Under the pieces are notes generated by a model, which was not told the origin of the DNA, did no database searches, and saw only the letters and a list, made by a program, of their open reading frames with translations. A DNA stretch of 64,000 bases, taken from Minicystis rosea (lineage in GTDB: Bacteria > Myxococcota_A > Polyangia > Polyangiales > Polyangiaceae). Positions 36,851-45,819 of this stretch are shown one piece after another. Location of the stretch: positions 310,001-374,000 of the forward strand of contig CP016211.1 in the NCBI GenBank assembly GCA_001931535.1, read 5' to 3'. The translations under genes and the position numbers were made by a program. How positions within the stretch are numbered: position 1 is the stretch's first letter; the number at the start of each line of letters is the position of its first letter.

Positions 36851-39046
36851 TCACCGTGCTGATGCCGGCTGCTCGCGCGGTGGCGCGTCGATCGGGCCGG
36901 CCATCACGATCGGTTTGAGCGACTTCTCTGCGAGCGAGCCCCAGCACGCGATGCTCCCCGAGCGAAGGCGCGCGCAGGTCGAGTCCGTTGCCGCCGCGAT
37001 CTCCACCGCGCCGGCGATTCCAAGCACGGGTGTCGGGACGAGGCGATCGTCCTTGGTGCCGTCGCCGATCGACGCGAAGTCGTTCTCCCCCCAGCACACG
37101 ACTTCGCCGCCTGCTCTGCGCGCGCAGGTGTGATGGCTTCCTGCTGCGATCTCCTGCGCATCGTCGAGGCCGAGCACGGACGTGGGCGTGTGCTTCTCGA
37201 CGGTCGTGCCGTCGCCGAGCTGCCCGCTGACGTTGAAGCCCCAGCATGCGACTCGGCCGCCCGCGCGGAGCGCGCACGCGTGCCGCTCGCCGAGCGCGAG
37301 CGCGACGGCGTCGTCGAGGCCGGGCACCGCTGCCGGCTTCGCGTGGTCGGTGGTCGTGCCGTCACCGAGCTGGCCGAATTCGTTCGAACCGAAACAATCG
37401 ACCGCGCCTCCGCGACGTGCACAAGTGAAGCGACCGCCGAGAGCGATCTCTTCGGCGCCCGGGATCTCGATCGCGCTGATCGGGCCCGGGCGCACCGCGC
37501 CCGATGCGGTGCAGCGCTCGGTGGTCGTCCAGCAGCGGACGGCACCGTCGGTGTCGCGCGCGCAGGTGCGGTCGCCGCGCGCGGCGAGCTCGAGCACACC
37601 CGTGATGCCGGTGATCGGCTCGGGCGTGGCGTGTGCATCGGTGCGGCCGTCCCAGAGCTTGCCGCAGGCGGTGCCGTAGCCGAAGCACGTCATGGATCCG
37701 CCGGACGCGGGTGTGCACCGAGCGCCGGGATCGGAGGTGATGTCGCCCCAGCACGCGATGCTGCCGTCGCCGTCGAGCGCGCAGGTGTGGGACGCGCCCG
37801 AGGCGATCGCGGTTGCATGCGCGACGCCCGTGACCACGACCGGGGCCGCGTGCGCGACGTGCATCGCGTCGGCGCTGCCGAGTTGGCCGGAGGCGCCCCA
37901 ACCCCAGCAGACGAGCGCGCCGGACGCTTCGCGGGCGCACGTGTGCGCGCCGCCGGCGAAGATGTCTCGTGCATCGGCGATGCCGGTGACCGCCACCGGC
38001 GCGCGCCGATCGTGGGTCGTGCCATCACCGAGCTGCCCGCTGTAGTTCGCGCCCCAGCATGCGATCGCGCCGCTCGCGCGCCGGACGCACGTGTGGTTGA
38101 CGCCGGCCGCGATCGCTGTGGCGTCGTCGAGACCGGCGATGGTGACGAGTTGGAAACCAACCTGCTCCGCGGTGCCGCCGCCGAGCTGGCCGTAGTCGTT
38201 CGAGCCCCAACACGTGACGTGTCCCGTGCTCGTGAGCGCGCACGTGTGGCGCTGTCCCAAGGCGAGGTCGACGACGCGCTCGGGAGCAGGGCGGGGGAGG
38301 TCGCGGCAGGCGAGGGTGAGGTCCGCGTCGAGCACGCAAGGGGCGACCGCGCGGCCGGCCTTCGCGCGGAGCGCGACGACGTCGGCGGGCTCGTGCGCCG
38401 GCAAGGGGCGCGTGGGCACGGTTCGCTTCGCTCCCCGCAAGACCACGGGCGCGACCCGTGTGCTTCCCGGCTCCGGCGGCGGCGTGTCCCACGAGGCGCA
38501 GGTGACGGCGCCGCTCTTGCGCAGGAAGCACGTCGGCGAGACGAGCCCGACGGCGTCGCGGATCTCGCCGACGTCGTGGACGCCGCGCTCGCGATCGCGT
38601 TGCGACCAGCAGGCGACGCGTCCCGATCGACGACGCGCGCACGCGTTGTGCTCGTCGGCCGTCAGCTCGACCGCGTCGTCGATGCCGGCCACGGGCATGG
38701 GGGCAGCGGAGCCCGCGCCCCAGCAAAGCACGCGGCCGTCACGCGTGCGCACGCACGTGACATGGCCGCCGAGGCGGACTTCGACGACATCCGCGATCAT
38801 CGGCGCCGGAACGGGTGTGGCACGGTAGGGCTGGTAGCCGTCGCCGAGCTGGTCGCGATCGTTGCTCCCCCAGCAGCGGACGCGTCCGTCATCGAGACGC
38901 TGGCAGCCGTGCCACGCGCCCAGCGTGAGGGTGCGCGGCGTGCGCGCCAGCGGCGCGGGTGCGGGCGGGAGCGGAGGCGCGGCGTGCGGCGTCGTGCATC
39001 CAGCGACGAGCGCGACCGCGAGCCAGCAGGCGGGGAGCGTGCGCAT
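36851..39046 (-). CDS. RCC1-repeat lipoprotein (alpha-tubulin suppressor-like)
   Basis: 731 residues. MRTLPACWLAVALVAGC is a lipoprotein signal (lipobox VAGC). The rest is a series of RCC1/BNR-like repeats of about 48-50 residues, each with HTCA...G.V.CWG...GQLGDGT, for example CWGANYSGQLGDGTTHDRRA and CWGFNVSGQLGDGTTVEKHT. Such proteins should fold as beta-propellers. Nearly every repeat has a Cys pair, as expected for disulfide-stabilised secreted domains. The central part (about 180-260) is decayed. Family members are frequent in myxobacteria and their ligands are unknown. Confidence 0.9.
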   Translation of the reverse strand: MRTLPACWLAVALVAGCTTPHAAPPLPPAPAPLARTPRTLTLGAWHGCQRLDDGRVRCWGSNDRDQLGDGYQPYRATPVPAPMIADVVEVRLGGHVTCVRTRDGRVLCWGAGSAAPMPVAGIDDAVELTADEHNACARRRSGRVACWSQRDRERGVHDVGEIRDAVGLVSPTCFLRKSGAVTCASWDTPPPEPGSTRVAPVVLRGAKRTVPTRPLPAHEPADVVALRAKAGRAVAPCVLDADLTLACRDLPRPAPERVVDLALGQRHTCALTSTGHVTCWGSNDYGQLGGGTAEQVGFQLVTIAGLDDATAIAAGVNHTCVRRASGAIACWGANYSGQLGDGTTHDRRAPVAVTGIADARDIFAGGAHTCAREASGALVCWGWGASGQLGSADAMHVAHAAPVVVTGVAHATAIASGASHTCALDGDGSIACWGDITSDPGARCTPASGGSMTCFGYGTACGKLWDGRTDAHATPEPITGITGVLELAARGDRTCARDTDGAVRCWTTTERCTASGAVRPGPISAIEIPGAEEIALGGRFTCARRGGAVDCFGSNEFGQLGDGTTTDHAKPAAVPGLDDAVALALGERHACALRAGGRVACWGFNVSGQLGDGTTVEKHTPTSVLGLDDAQEIAAGSHHTCARRAGGEVVCWGENDFASIGDGTKDDRLVPTPVLGIAGAVEIAAATDSTCARLRSGSIACWGSLAEKSLKPIVMAGPIDAPPREQPASAR

Positions 39047-39289
39047 ACGTCTTTGTTACCACCGCGGCGCCGTGGGCTTTGGATCCGCGAAGGCCTTTCG
39101 TGTCGTCGAGGCGCAACGTCTCCGAGGCGCGCGTCGACCGTCGAAGAATGCAGCCACTGCCGAGCGCATGACGGAGAGGAACGAGCATCGCCGGGCGGCG
39201 AGGCCGCGCCGCCGAAAGGACGAGCACGTCGAAGAGGTGAGCGCGACGATGGTGCGCGCGAGCCGCAGCTCACGAGCGCGTGGCGTCTC

Positions 39290-39955
39290 TCACTGCGCCG
39301 GCGCCGCGAGGGGTTGCCCCTGCCTACGCTGGAAGGTCGTGCGGCCTTGGACGAGCATCAAGATGCCCGAGGCCAGCATGAGGCCGCCGGCGGCCAGGCT
39401 GATGCCTCCCGCGGCGCGGGCGCCGTCGGCCTTGCTGCCGGCACCGACGCCGAGGACGACGCTGCCGGCGGAGACACCGATGCCGCCGAGGGTGGTCAGC
39501 GCCAAGCCCGAGCTCCAGAGGCCGGCGCGGCCGGGGCTCACGGTGAGCCGGAGATCGACGGGCGCGTCCGAGAGCTTGAAATGAGGTGAATCGGTGATGC
39601 CTTCGCCGGCGAGATAGAAATCCTGCCCGCGGCGAGCATCGACGACCACGTCACACGGAGGCGCGCACACGACGCGGCCCATGGGGCGGTTGCGGGTCGT
39701 GCGGCCCATTCCATCGGGGCTCTCCATGCCGTAGGGCACGAGCTCCCAACCAATCAGCTCGCGCAGCTCGATGCCCTCGATGTTCGCGCCCTTCGCGGCC
39801 TCGATGTGCACGCGCGGCGCGCCCGGCCCTTGTTGCACGGGGGCGGCATTCGCGGCCTGCGGCAACATCACGACTTCGACGCCGCTGCTCGCGCACCCGG
39901 CCACGAGGGGCGCGACGATGGAGATTACGAACACGGCCGTTCTCGATATCGACAT
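39290..39955 (-). CDS. Putative lipoprotein with C-terminal membrane-like segments
   Basis: 221 residues. MSISRTAVFVISIVAPLVAGC is a lipoprotein signal; ATG 39955 is chosen over the longer frame for that reason. A beta-rich region has one Cys pair (RVVCAPPCDVVVDARRG), resembling PEGA-like domains. Two Gly/Ala-rich hydrophobic stretches (LALTTLGGIGVSAGSVVLGV, GISLAAGGLMLASGILML) suggest membrane hairpins. This layout is common among myxobacterial lipoproteins of unknown function. Confidence 0.8.
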   Translation of the reverse strand: MSISRTAVFVISIVAPLVAGCASSGVEVVMLPQAANAAPVQQGPGAPRVHIEAAKGANIEGIELRELIGWELVPYGMESPDGMGRTTRNRPMGRVVCAPPCDVVVDARRGQDFYLAGEGITDSPHFKLSDAPVDLRLTVSPGRAGLWSSGLALTTLGGIGVSAGSVVLGVGAGSKADGARAAGGISLAAGGLMLASGILMLVQGRTTFQRRQGQPLAAPAQ

Positions 39956-40013
39956 GGCCCTCCGGGGCGACCGTGGCTGACGCACGGCTCTCGGGACCGG
40001 CTATAACACGCGC

Positions 40014-40814
40014 ATGCCCGACATGATCTCCGTCGCCATCGATCGCCACGTCGCCACCGTTTCGATCCTCAAGACGACCATGCCGCCGGCCTTTTTCTAC
40101 GAGCTGGAGGCGGCCTTTCGCGCTCTCGCCAAAGACGCCGAGGTCCGCGCCGTCGTGATCCGATCCGCTGTGAAGGCCTTCAGCTATGGCCTCGATCTGC
40201 CCGCGGCGTTTCAGGAGCATGGGCAGCTCTTTGCGGGCGGCGGGGCCGCCAACCGGGCCGCGTTGCTCGCGACCATTCGCAGCTTGCAAGGCACCATCAC
40301 CGCCGTCGCGGACTCGCCGGTGCCCGTGATCGCGGCCATTCACGGTGCGTGCATCGGCGGTGGGCTCGATCTCGCGGCCGCGTGCGACGTGCGCCTCGCC
40401 TCGGCGGACGCGAAGATCTCGCTGCGCGAGGTCAAGGTCGCCATCGTCGCGGATCTCGGCAGCCTGCAGCGGCTGCCGCCCATCATCGGCGCGGGCCAGA
40501 CGCGTGAGCTCGCGTTCACGGGCAAGACGATCGATGCGGCGCGCGCGCTCCGGATCGGCCTCGTCAACGAGGTCTACGCGACGCAGGAAGAGCTCTTCGC
40601 GGCCGCCGAGGCGATGGCGCGGGAGATCGCGCAGAACCCCCCGCTGACCGTGCGCGGCATCAAGGATGTGCTCCGGGCCGGCGAGGGGAAGTCCGTCGCC
40701 GAGGGGCTCGAGTACGTGGCGACGTACAACGCCGCGTTCCTGGCCTCCGAGGATCTCGGTGAAGCCATGGCTGCGTTCATCGAGAAGCGCGAGCCTCGCT
40801 ACAAGGGGCGTTGA
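40014..40814 (+). CDS. Crotonase-family enzyme, dienoyl-CoA isomerase (ECH1)-like
   Basis: 266 residues. It has the crotonase fold with oxyanion-hole segments AFSYGLDL and HGACIGGGLDLAAACD. Asp119, Glu139 and Asp147 (EVKVAIVADLGSLQRLP) have the same spacing (20 and 8) as the Asp/Glu/Asp set of mammalian delta(3,5)-delta(2,4)-dienoyl-CoA isomerase, and the rest of the domain resembles ECH1 (RLPPIIGAGQTRELAFTGK). It probably acts in degradation of unsaturated fatty acids. It is a single gene, divergent from the lipoprotein upstream. Confidence 0.9.
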   Translation: MPDMISVAIDRHVATVSILKTTMPPAFFYELEAAFRALAKDAEVRAVVIRSAVKAFSYGLDLPAAFQEHGQLFAGGGAANRAALLATIRSLQGTITAVADSPVPVIAAIHGACIGGGLDLAAACDVRLASADAKISLREVKVAIVADLGSLQRLPPIIGAGQTRELAFTGKTIDAARALRIGLVNEVYATQEELFAAAEAMAREIAQNPPLTVRGIKDVLRAGEGKSVAEGLEYVATYNAAFLASEDLGEAMAAFIEKREPRYKGR

Positions 40815-40829
40815 GCCGTCCCCGCGCGG

Positions 40830-43800
40830 TCAGGTGGGGAAGGGGAGCTTCTGTTCGCGGGCGAGCATCACGAGGCGCGCGTTCTCGGGGACACGCTCCA
40901 AGAAGCTCCGGCGCAGAGCGGGATCGTGGATGCGGGCGGCGCGCGCGGTGAGCGAGGTGAGGGCCGATTTCAGGGCTTCGCGTGCGCCTTCGGGATCGCT
41001 GGCGGCATCGAGGGCATCGACGAAGACGAGGCGCAGGCGTGATTCGCTCTCGGCGATGCCGCCGCCCTCGGGGTCCAGGGCGGCGACGCCTTCGCGCGCG
41101 TAGGCGAGGGCCTCGGTCACGCGGCCTGCGCGGAGGAGGATCTCGGCATAGGCGCCGATGACCTCGCGGCGCACGGCGTGCGAGTCGGCGATCAGATCGA
41201 GCGCGGCGCGCGCGTGCTCGAGGGCCGCCTCGAGATCGCCTTCGGCGGCCAAGATCTCGGCGAGGTAATGGCGCGCCGAGGCCTGGAACTTGGCGTCACC
41301 CTGCCGCCCGAGCGCGGAGAGCGCTTGGCTCGCGAGCGACCGCGCCTCGACGAACGCGCCGCGCTGGCGGAGGATGCGGCTCAGGAGGTGGCGCGCGACC
41401 GGCGTCCACGAGTCGAGATCGAGTCGCTCGGCGCGCTCGAGAGCGTCGCGGAGGATTCGCTCGGCCTCGTCGAGCTCGCCGAGCTCGATGAGCACGAGGG
41501 CGGTGTTGAGCTCTTGGATCAACGTGCCTCGGTGATCGCCGATGGAGGCGTAGGCGCGGCTCGCCGCTTGGAAGGCTTCGAGCGAGCCGCCGAGATCGCC
41601 TTGGTAGATCAGGCGGACGCCGCGCACGCGGCCGAGGCGGGCGGCGAGGAGCGGCGCGGCGCCGGCCAGCGGCGCGAGGCGCGCCTCCACGTGCGCGGTC
41701 GCTGCGTCGGCGAGCTCGGGCCGGCCCGCGATCGCGAGCTGGCTCGCGGCGCCCACGAGCACGTGCATGAGCGCCTCCGCGGCGTCGCGGCCGTCGGGCT
41801 CGAGGGCGAGGAGCCGTTCGACCCAGGCGATCACCGCGCCGATCCGGTTGGTGCGGGCGTGCGCGGAGAGCAGCTCGGAGACGGCTTGCAGCCACCCGGG
41901 GCTGCCATGCGGGAGCAACTCGAGCGCGTCGGTGACGCGCGCCTCGGCCAAGGCGGTGTCGCCGCGCCACCCGTAGACCTGGGCCTGCACGAGGCGGAGC
42001 GCGCCGAGATCCTCGTCCACCGCGCCGCAGGCGATGCCGCGGTCCGCGCGCGCCTGCGCCGCGGCCACGTCGCTCGCCTCCAACGCTTGCTCGGCCGCGT
42101 GCCGATACCAATGGGCCGCCTTGCCGAGCTCGCCGCCGCGCTCGTGGTGCTCGGCGAGGATCACGGCGTCACGCTCGCCGGCCTCGGAGAGCCATGCAGC
42201 CGCGATGCGATGGCCGAGCGCGCGATCCGCGGGCGTGAGCGCGGCATAGGCGGCCTCGCGGAAGAGCGCGTGGCGGAAGCCGAAGCGCGCGTCGATCCGG
42301 CCGTCGCCGCGCCGCTCGACGATCTCGCGATCGCACAGCGCGTCGAGCTGCTCCGCGACGTGCTCGAGGCCTGCGCCGAGGAGCGCGGCTACGCCGGGGA
42401 GCCTGAAATCCAAGCCGAAGACGCTCGCGGCCCGGAGCGCGCGGCGCGCCTCGTCGTCGAGCGTGCCGAGGCGCGCCTGCACCATGGCCAGCACCGTCTC
42501 GGGGAGCGCGTCGCCTTCGCCGTCGGCCTCGGCGCGGATGAGCTCCTCCAGATACAGCGCGTTTCCCGCGGCGCGCGCGACGATCCGATCGACGCGCTCC
42601 TGAGGGACCGAGGGGCCGAGGATCTCGCGGACGAGGCGCTCGCCGCTCTTGCGCGAGAGCTCGCCGAGGCGGAGCTGTTCGAGCGGGCGCTCGGCCCAGA
42701 GGCGCGGGAAGACGTCTGCGACCTCGGGGCGCGCGAGCGCGAGGACCACGAGCGGGCGATCGGCGAGGTTGCGCAGCGTGGCGTCGACGAGCTTGATGCT
42801 CGGGAGATCGCCCCAGTGCAGATCTTCGATCACGAGCAGCGCCGGTGCCTCCGCGCACTCGGCCGCGAGCAGATCGCGGAACGCGCGGGTCACCTGATCC
42901 GCCATCAGAGCGGCGTCGCTGCGCGCGGCCGTGAGCGCGACGCTCGCGGGGAAGGACGCGCCCACGATCTCGCCCAGGAACTCGGCCACACGGCGCGCGT
43001 CTTCGGGCGCGAGGAGGCGGCCGACCCGATCGGCGAGCTTGCGCCGCCGGAGCTCGATGGGCTCGCCTGCGTCGAGGCCCGCCGCGCTCCGCAGCGCGTC
43101 CGCGATGAGCCCGAAGGGCACGCCCGATCGCACCGGATCGCCGCGCGCGAGCCACACCTCGACGTGCTCGCCGCGCGCCCGCAGGCGATGCAAGAGCTCG
43201 CGGCGGAGGCGGGATTTCCCGGTCCCCGGCGGCGCCGTCACCAGCACTGCGCGCGCCACCTCCTCGGAGCGCGCCTCGGCGACGATCGCCTCCAACGCGG
43301 CCATCTCCCGGTCGCGGCCCACGAACGGCGTGGGCTTGCCGAGCAGCGTGCGCGCGGTGTCGAAGAGCTCGCGCTCGCCGTGGAGCTCGGTCCCGAGCGG
43401 GCCTACGCGTGCATCGAAGCGGATGTCGAGCAGCGCAGTGGTGACGTCGTCGAGATGCACGGGCGCGGCCTGCGCGCGCCGCGACAGCGGGGTTTCGCCC
43501 AAGTCCGCGCGCCGTAAATCCGGGCGCGATCGTCCGGCTTCGGCGACGTGGTGGAGGATGCGTGCGGCCCGATCGATCACCTCGCCCGTGGGGAAGCGAC
43601 CGCCGATCTCGCCGCTCCCGGTGCATAGCACGATGCGCGCGCCCGGGATCGCCGCGCGCAGCGCGAGCGCCGATCGAGCGGCGCGGGCCGCCTGATCGGT
43701 GGCCGCTCCGCGGCCCGAGAGCGAGATCACCAGCGTGTCGTCGGCGAGCGCGTGCAGCCGCCCGCCGTAGGCCTCGGCGATGGCCCGCGCCTCGCCCACC

Positions 43801-44770
43801 ACGGCGTGCGCGCGCGTCGCGGGCACGGTGGGCGCCGCGGCGCTGTCCACCGGGCCGCCTTCGGTCATCGGCTCCACGAAGATCACGCACAGCACCCGCC
43901 GCTCGATACGGGTGAGCGCTGAGCGCGCCGCGCGCACCGGCGCCGACCCCGGCGCGTCGAGCGCGGCCAGCGCCTCGGCCACCTCGCGCCCGTCGCGCGG
44001 CCGCTCGGCGGGATCCTTCGCCAGGAGGCAGCTCACGAGATCGTCGAGCGCGGGCGGGATCCCGGGCACGAGATCGCCGACGCGCGGCGCCTCCTCGAGC
44101 AGGATGCGCGCGAGGGTCGACATCCCCAGGTCCGACGCGAAAGGCGTCCGCCCCGCGAGGCACTCGAACAGCACACACCCGAGCGCGAACACATCCGCGC
44201 GCGGATCGAGGTCGCGCTCCCCGCGCGCCTGCTCCGGCGCCATGTATCCGAGCGTGCCCAGCGCCACGCCCGTGCGTGTCATGCGCCGCGCGTCGGCCGT
44301 GACGAGCGCGATGCCGAAGTCGATCACTTTAACGTCGTCGGTGCTCCCCGGACGAGGAAGATGTTCGATGGTTTGACGTCGCGGTGCACGATCCCGCGCG
44401 CGTGCGCCGCGCCCAGCGCCTCGGCCACGTGCCGCGCGAGGCGCACGGCGTCCGTCGCGCCGAGTGGCTCGCCGCGCGCGAGCCGGGCCGCGAGATCCTC
44501 GCCGTCGAGCCACTCCATGGCGAGGTACGCCTCGCCCGTGTCCGCCTCGCCGTACGCCACCGCGCGCACGATCCGCGGATGGGAGAGATCGGCGAGCAGC
44601 GCCGCCTCGCGCCGAAAGCGCGCCGCCTCGACCTCGGTCGACGCGAGCACCTTCACCGCCACGACGCCCCCACCATGCGTATCGACGGCGCGATAGACGC
44701 GCCCCATGCCGCCGGACCCCGCGAGCCGTTCGATGAGGAAGCGCTGCGCGAACAGGTGCTCCGCGGTCAT
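40830..44770 (-). CDS. Ser/Thr protein kinase - degenerate cyclase - AAA ATPase - TPR protein, split by a frameshift
   Basis: The N-terminal part (44324-44770) encodes MTAEHLFAQRF, glycine loop AGSGGMG, VAVKVL Lys and HRDVKPSN, then hits TGA at 44324. The other frame continues at once with STDDVKVIDFGIAL, MAPEQARGE and the rest of the kinase. The join needs one extra base near the run of four C (plus strand 44346-44349), giving NIFLVRG-STDDVKV. After the kinase comes a degenerate class III cyclase-like domain (ERRVLCVIFVEP, CTGSGEIGGRFPTGEVIDRA), an AAA/NACHT-like ATPase (FVGRDREM; Walker A TAPPGTGKS) and a long TPR-like helical region to the end. The full length would be about 1312 residues. 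It may be a pseudogene, or the base may be missing through a sequencing error. Confidence 0.85.
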
Positions 44771-45044
44771 GGACGGGCTTGGAGTATGGCGTGTGGCGAG
44801 GGCGCGTAAAGCGGCGAGCGCCGATCCGATCATCACGCCCCGTCGCCGGGCAGGTCGCGAACGTGCGTGCAGCGGCGATCGACTACGGCGCTGCCAGACG
44901 CGCGTCGACACGTGCTCCTGATTCGAGGACGACGAGTCGGTCATCGTGAGCTGACAAATCGACCGGCGAGGAGGAAACTCCGACCAGGCTCGTGGGTGAT
45001 CGGGGGGCCATGCTCCGGAACGCGACGATCGGGCGGAGGTGCGG

Positions 45045-45221
45045 GTGACGGTCGCCGTCCGCTTCCCGAGCCCGCACCTGGCCGAGATCCTGAGGTCCCT
45101 CGCGTGCGAGCGGCTCCATGACGAGGCCGCGCCCGAGGTCCCCAAGGGCTACGTTTGCAAGCTGATCCAGCGCGCGGTGGATCGGCTGCGCGCCGCAGGT
45201 TGGGAGGTGAGCGATGCCTGA
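45045..45221 (+). CDS. Small ribbon-helix-helix-like protein
   Basis: 58 residues from GTG 45045, supported by GGAGG at 45035-45039. The pattern is a short strand TVAVRFP, a helix (SPHLAEILRSLACER) and a second helix (YVCKLIQRAVDRLRAAG), which resembles the ribbon-helix-helix DNA-binding fold with an insertion between helices. This is a pattern match by eye only. It overlaps the next gene by 8 bases, so the pair is coupled. High G/C at third positions supports real coding. Confidence 0.5.
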   Translation: MTVAVRFPSPHLAEILRSLACERLHDEAAPEVPKGYVCKLIQRAVDRLRAAGWEVSDA

Positions 45222-45621
45222 CGGCGACATCCTGCGCATCCTGCGCGCGTTCGACACCGAGCTGGCCGCCGCCGCGCCGAGCCGGCAGCTCGAGGCGCGC
45301 CTGTCCGCGCGGCTGCGCGCGGCCGGCACCCGCAGATGGCCACCGGGCGGAAGGCTCGTGCGCATCGGCTGGCCGATCGGCCTCACGGCAGCCGTCGCGG
45401 GCGCGGCGCTGCTCTTCCATCGCGAGCATCCGGCGTACACCGCGCCGCAGGCGTGCGACGTGCCGCGCGGCGATCCGATGGAGATCGTGCGTGACAGGGA
45501 TCGCGCCGATGGTGGTCCCGAGGAGAGGGACCCGCGCCGCGCGCCGCCGCGCATCCATGCGCCCAGCATCGATCGAGGACCATCGGTGTGGGATCCAACC
45601 GAGGCTCCCGCCGCGCCGTGA
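45214..45621 (+). CDS. Small single-pass membrane protein
   Basis: 135 residues, ATG 45214 with GGGAGG upstream at about 45200. It has a cytoplasmic helical N-terminus (1-45; ILRILRAFDTELAAAAPSRQ), one transmembrane helix (about 48-69; LVRIGWPIGLTAAVAGAALL) and a charged, disordered C-terminus. The layout resembles small anti-sigma or membrane-anchored regulators, but no zinc motif is present. It is coupled to the RHH-like gene. Function unknown. Confidence 0.55.
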   Translation: MPDGDILRILRAFDTELAAAAPSRQLEARLSARLRAAGTRRWPPGGRLVRIGWPIGLTAAVAGAALLFHREHPAYTAPQACDVPRGDPMEIVRDRDRADGGPEERDPRRAPPRIHAPSIDRGPSVWDPTEAPAAP

Positions 45622-45819
45622 CGCTGCTCCGCGCGACGGTGAGCGCCCGCGCGCCGTGGACGACGGCTCCCACGAGGATGTGCCGGCCCGTCGGCGAAGG
45701 GCTCTCATCGAGCCAGAGGCACGAATCCTCCTCGAACGAGCCGAGCGCCCGCCGCCGTATGCGAGAGACTTGGCGCCCCCGCCCGTTCGGCGCTAGGCAC
45801 GGGACGCTCCTCCGGCATC

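Noticed and set aside
41178..43517. A 779-residue plus-strand open frame opposite the kinase-ATPase
   Set aside because: Composition is Arg/Glu/Ala-rich without motifs; the minus strand carries Walker A and TPR signatures. It is a GC-bias shadow.
44324..44346. Programmed ribosomal frameshift in the kinase gene
   Set aside because: No slippery heptamer of the X-XXY-YYZ type lies before the TGA, and the frames join best at a four-G run (minus strand) missing one base, which fits a deletion or base error better.
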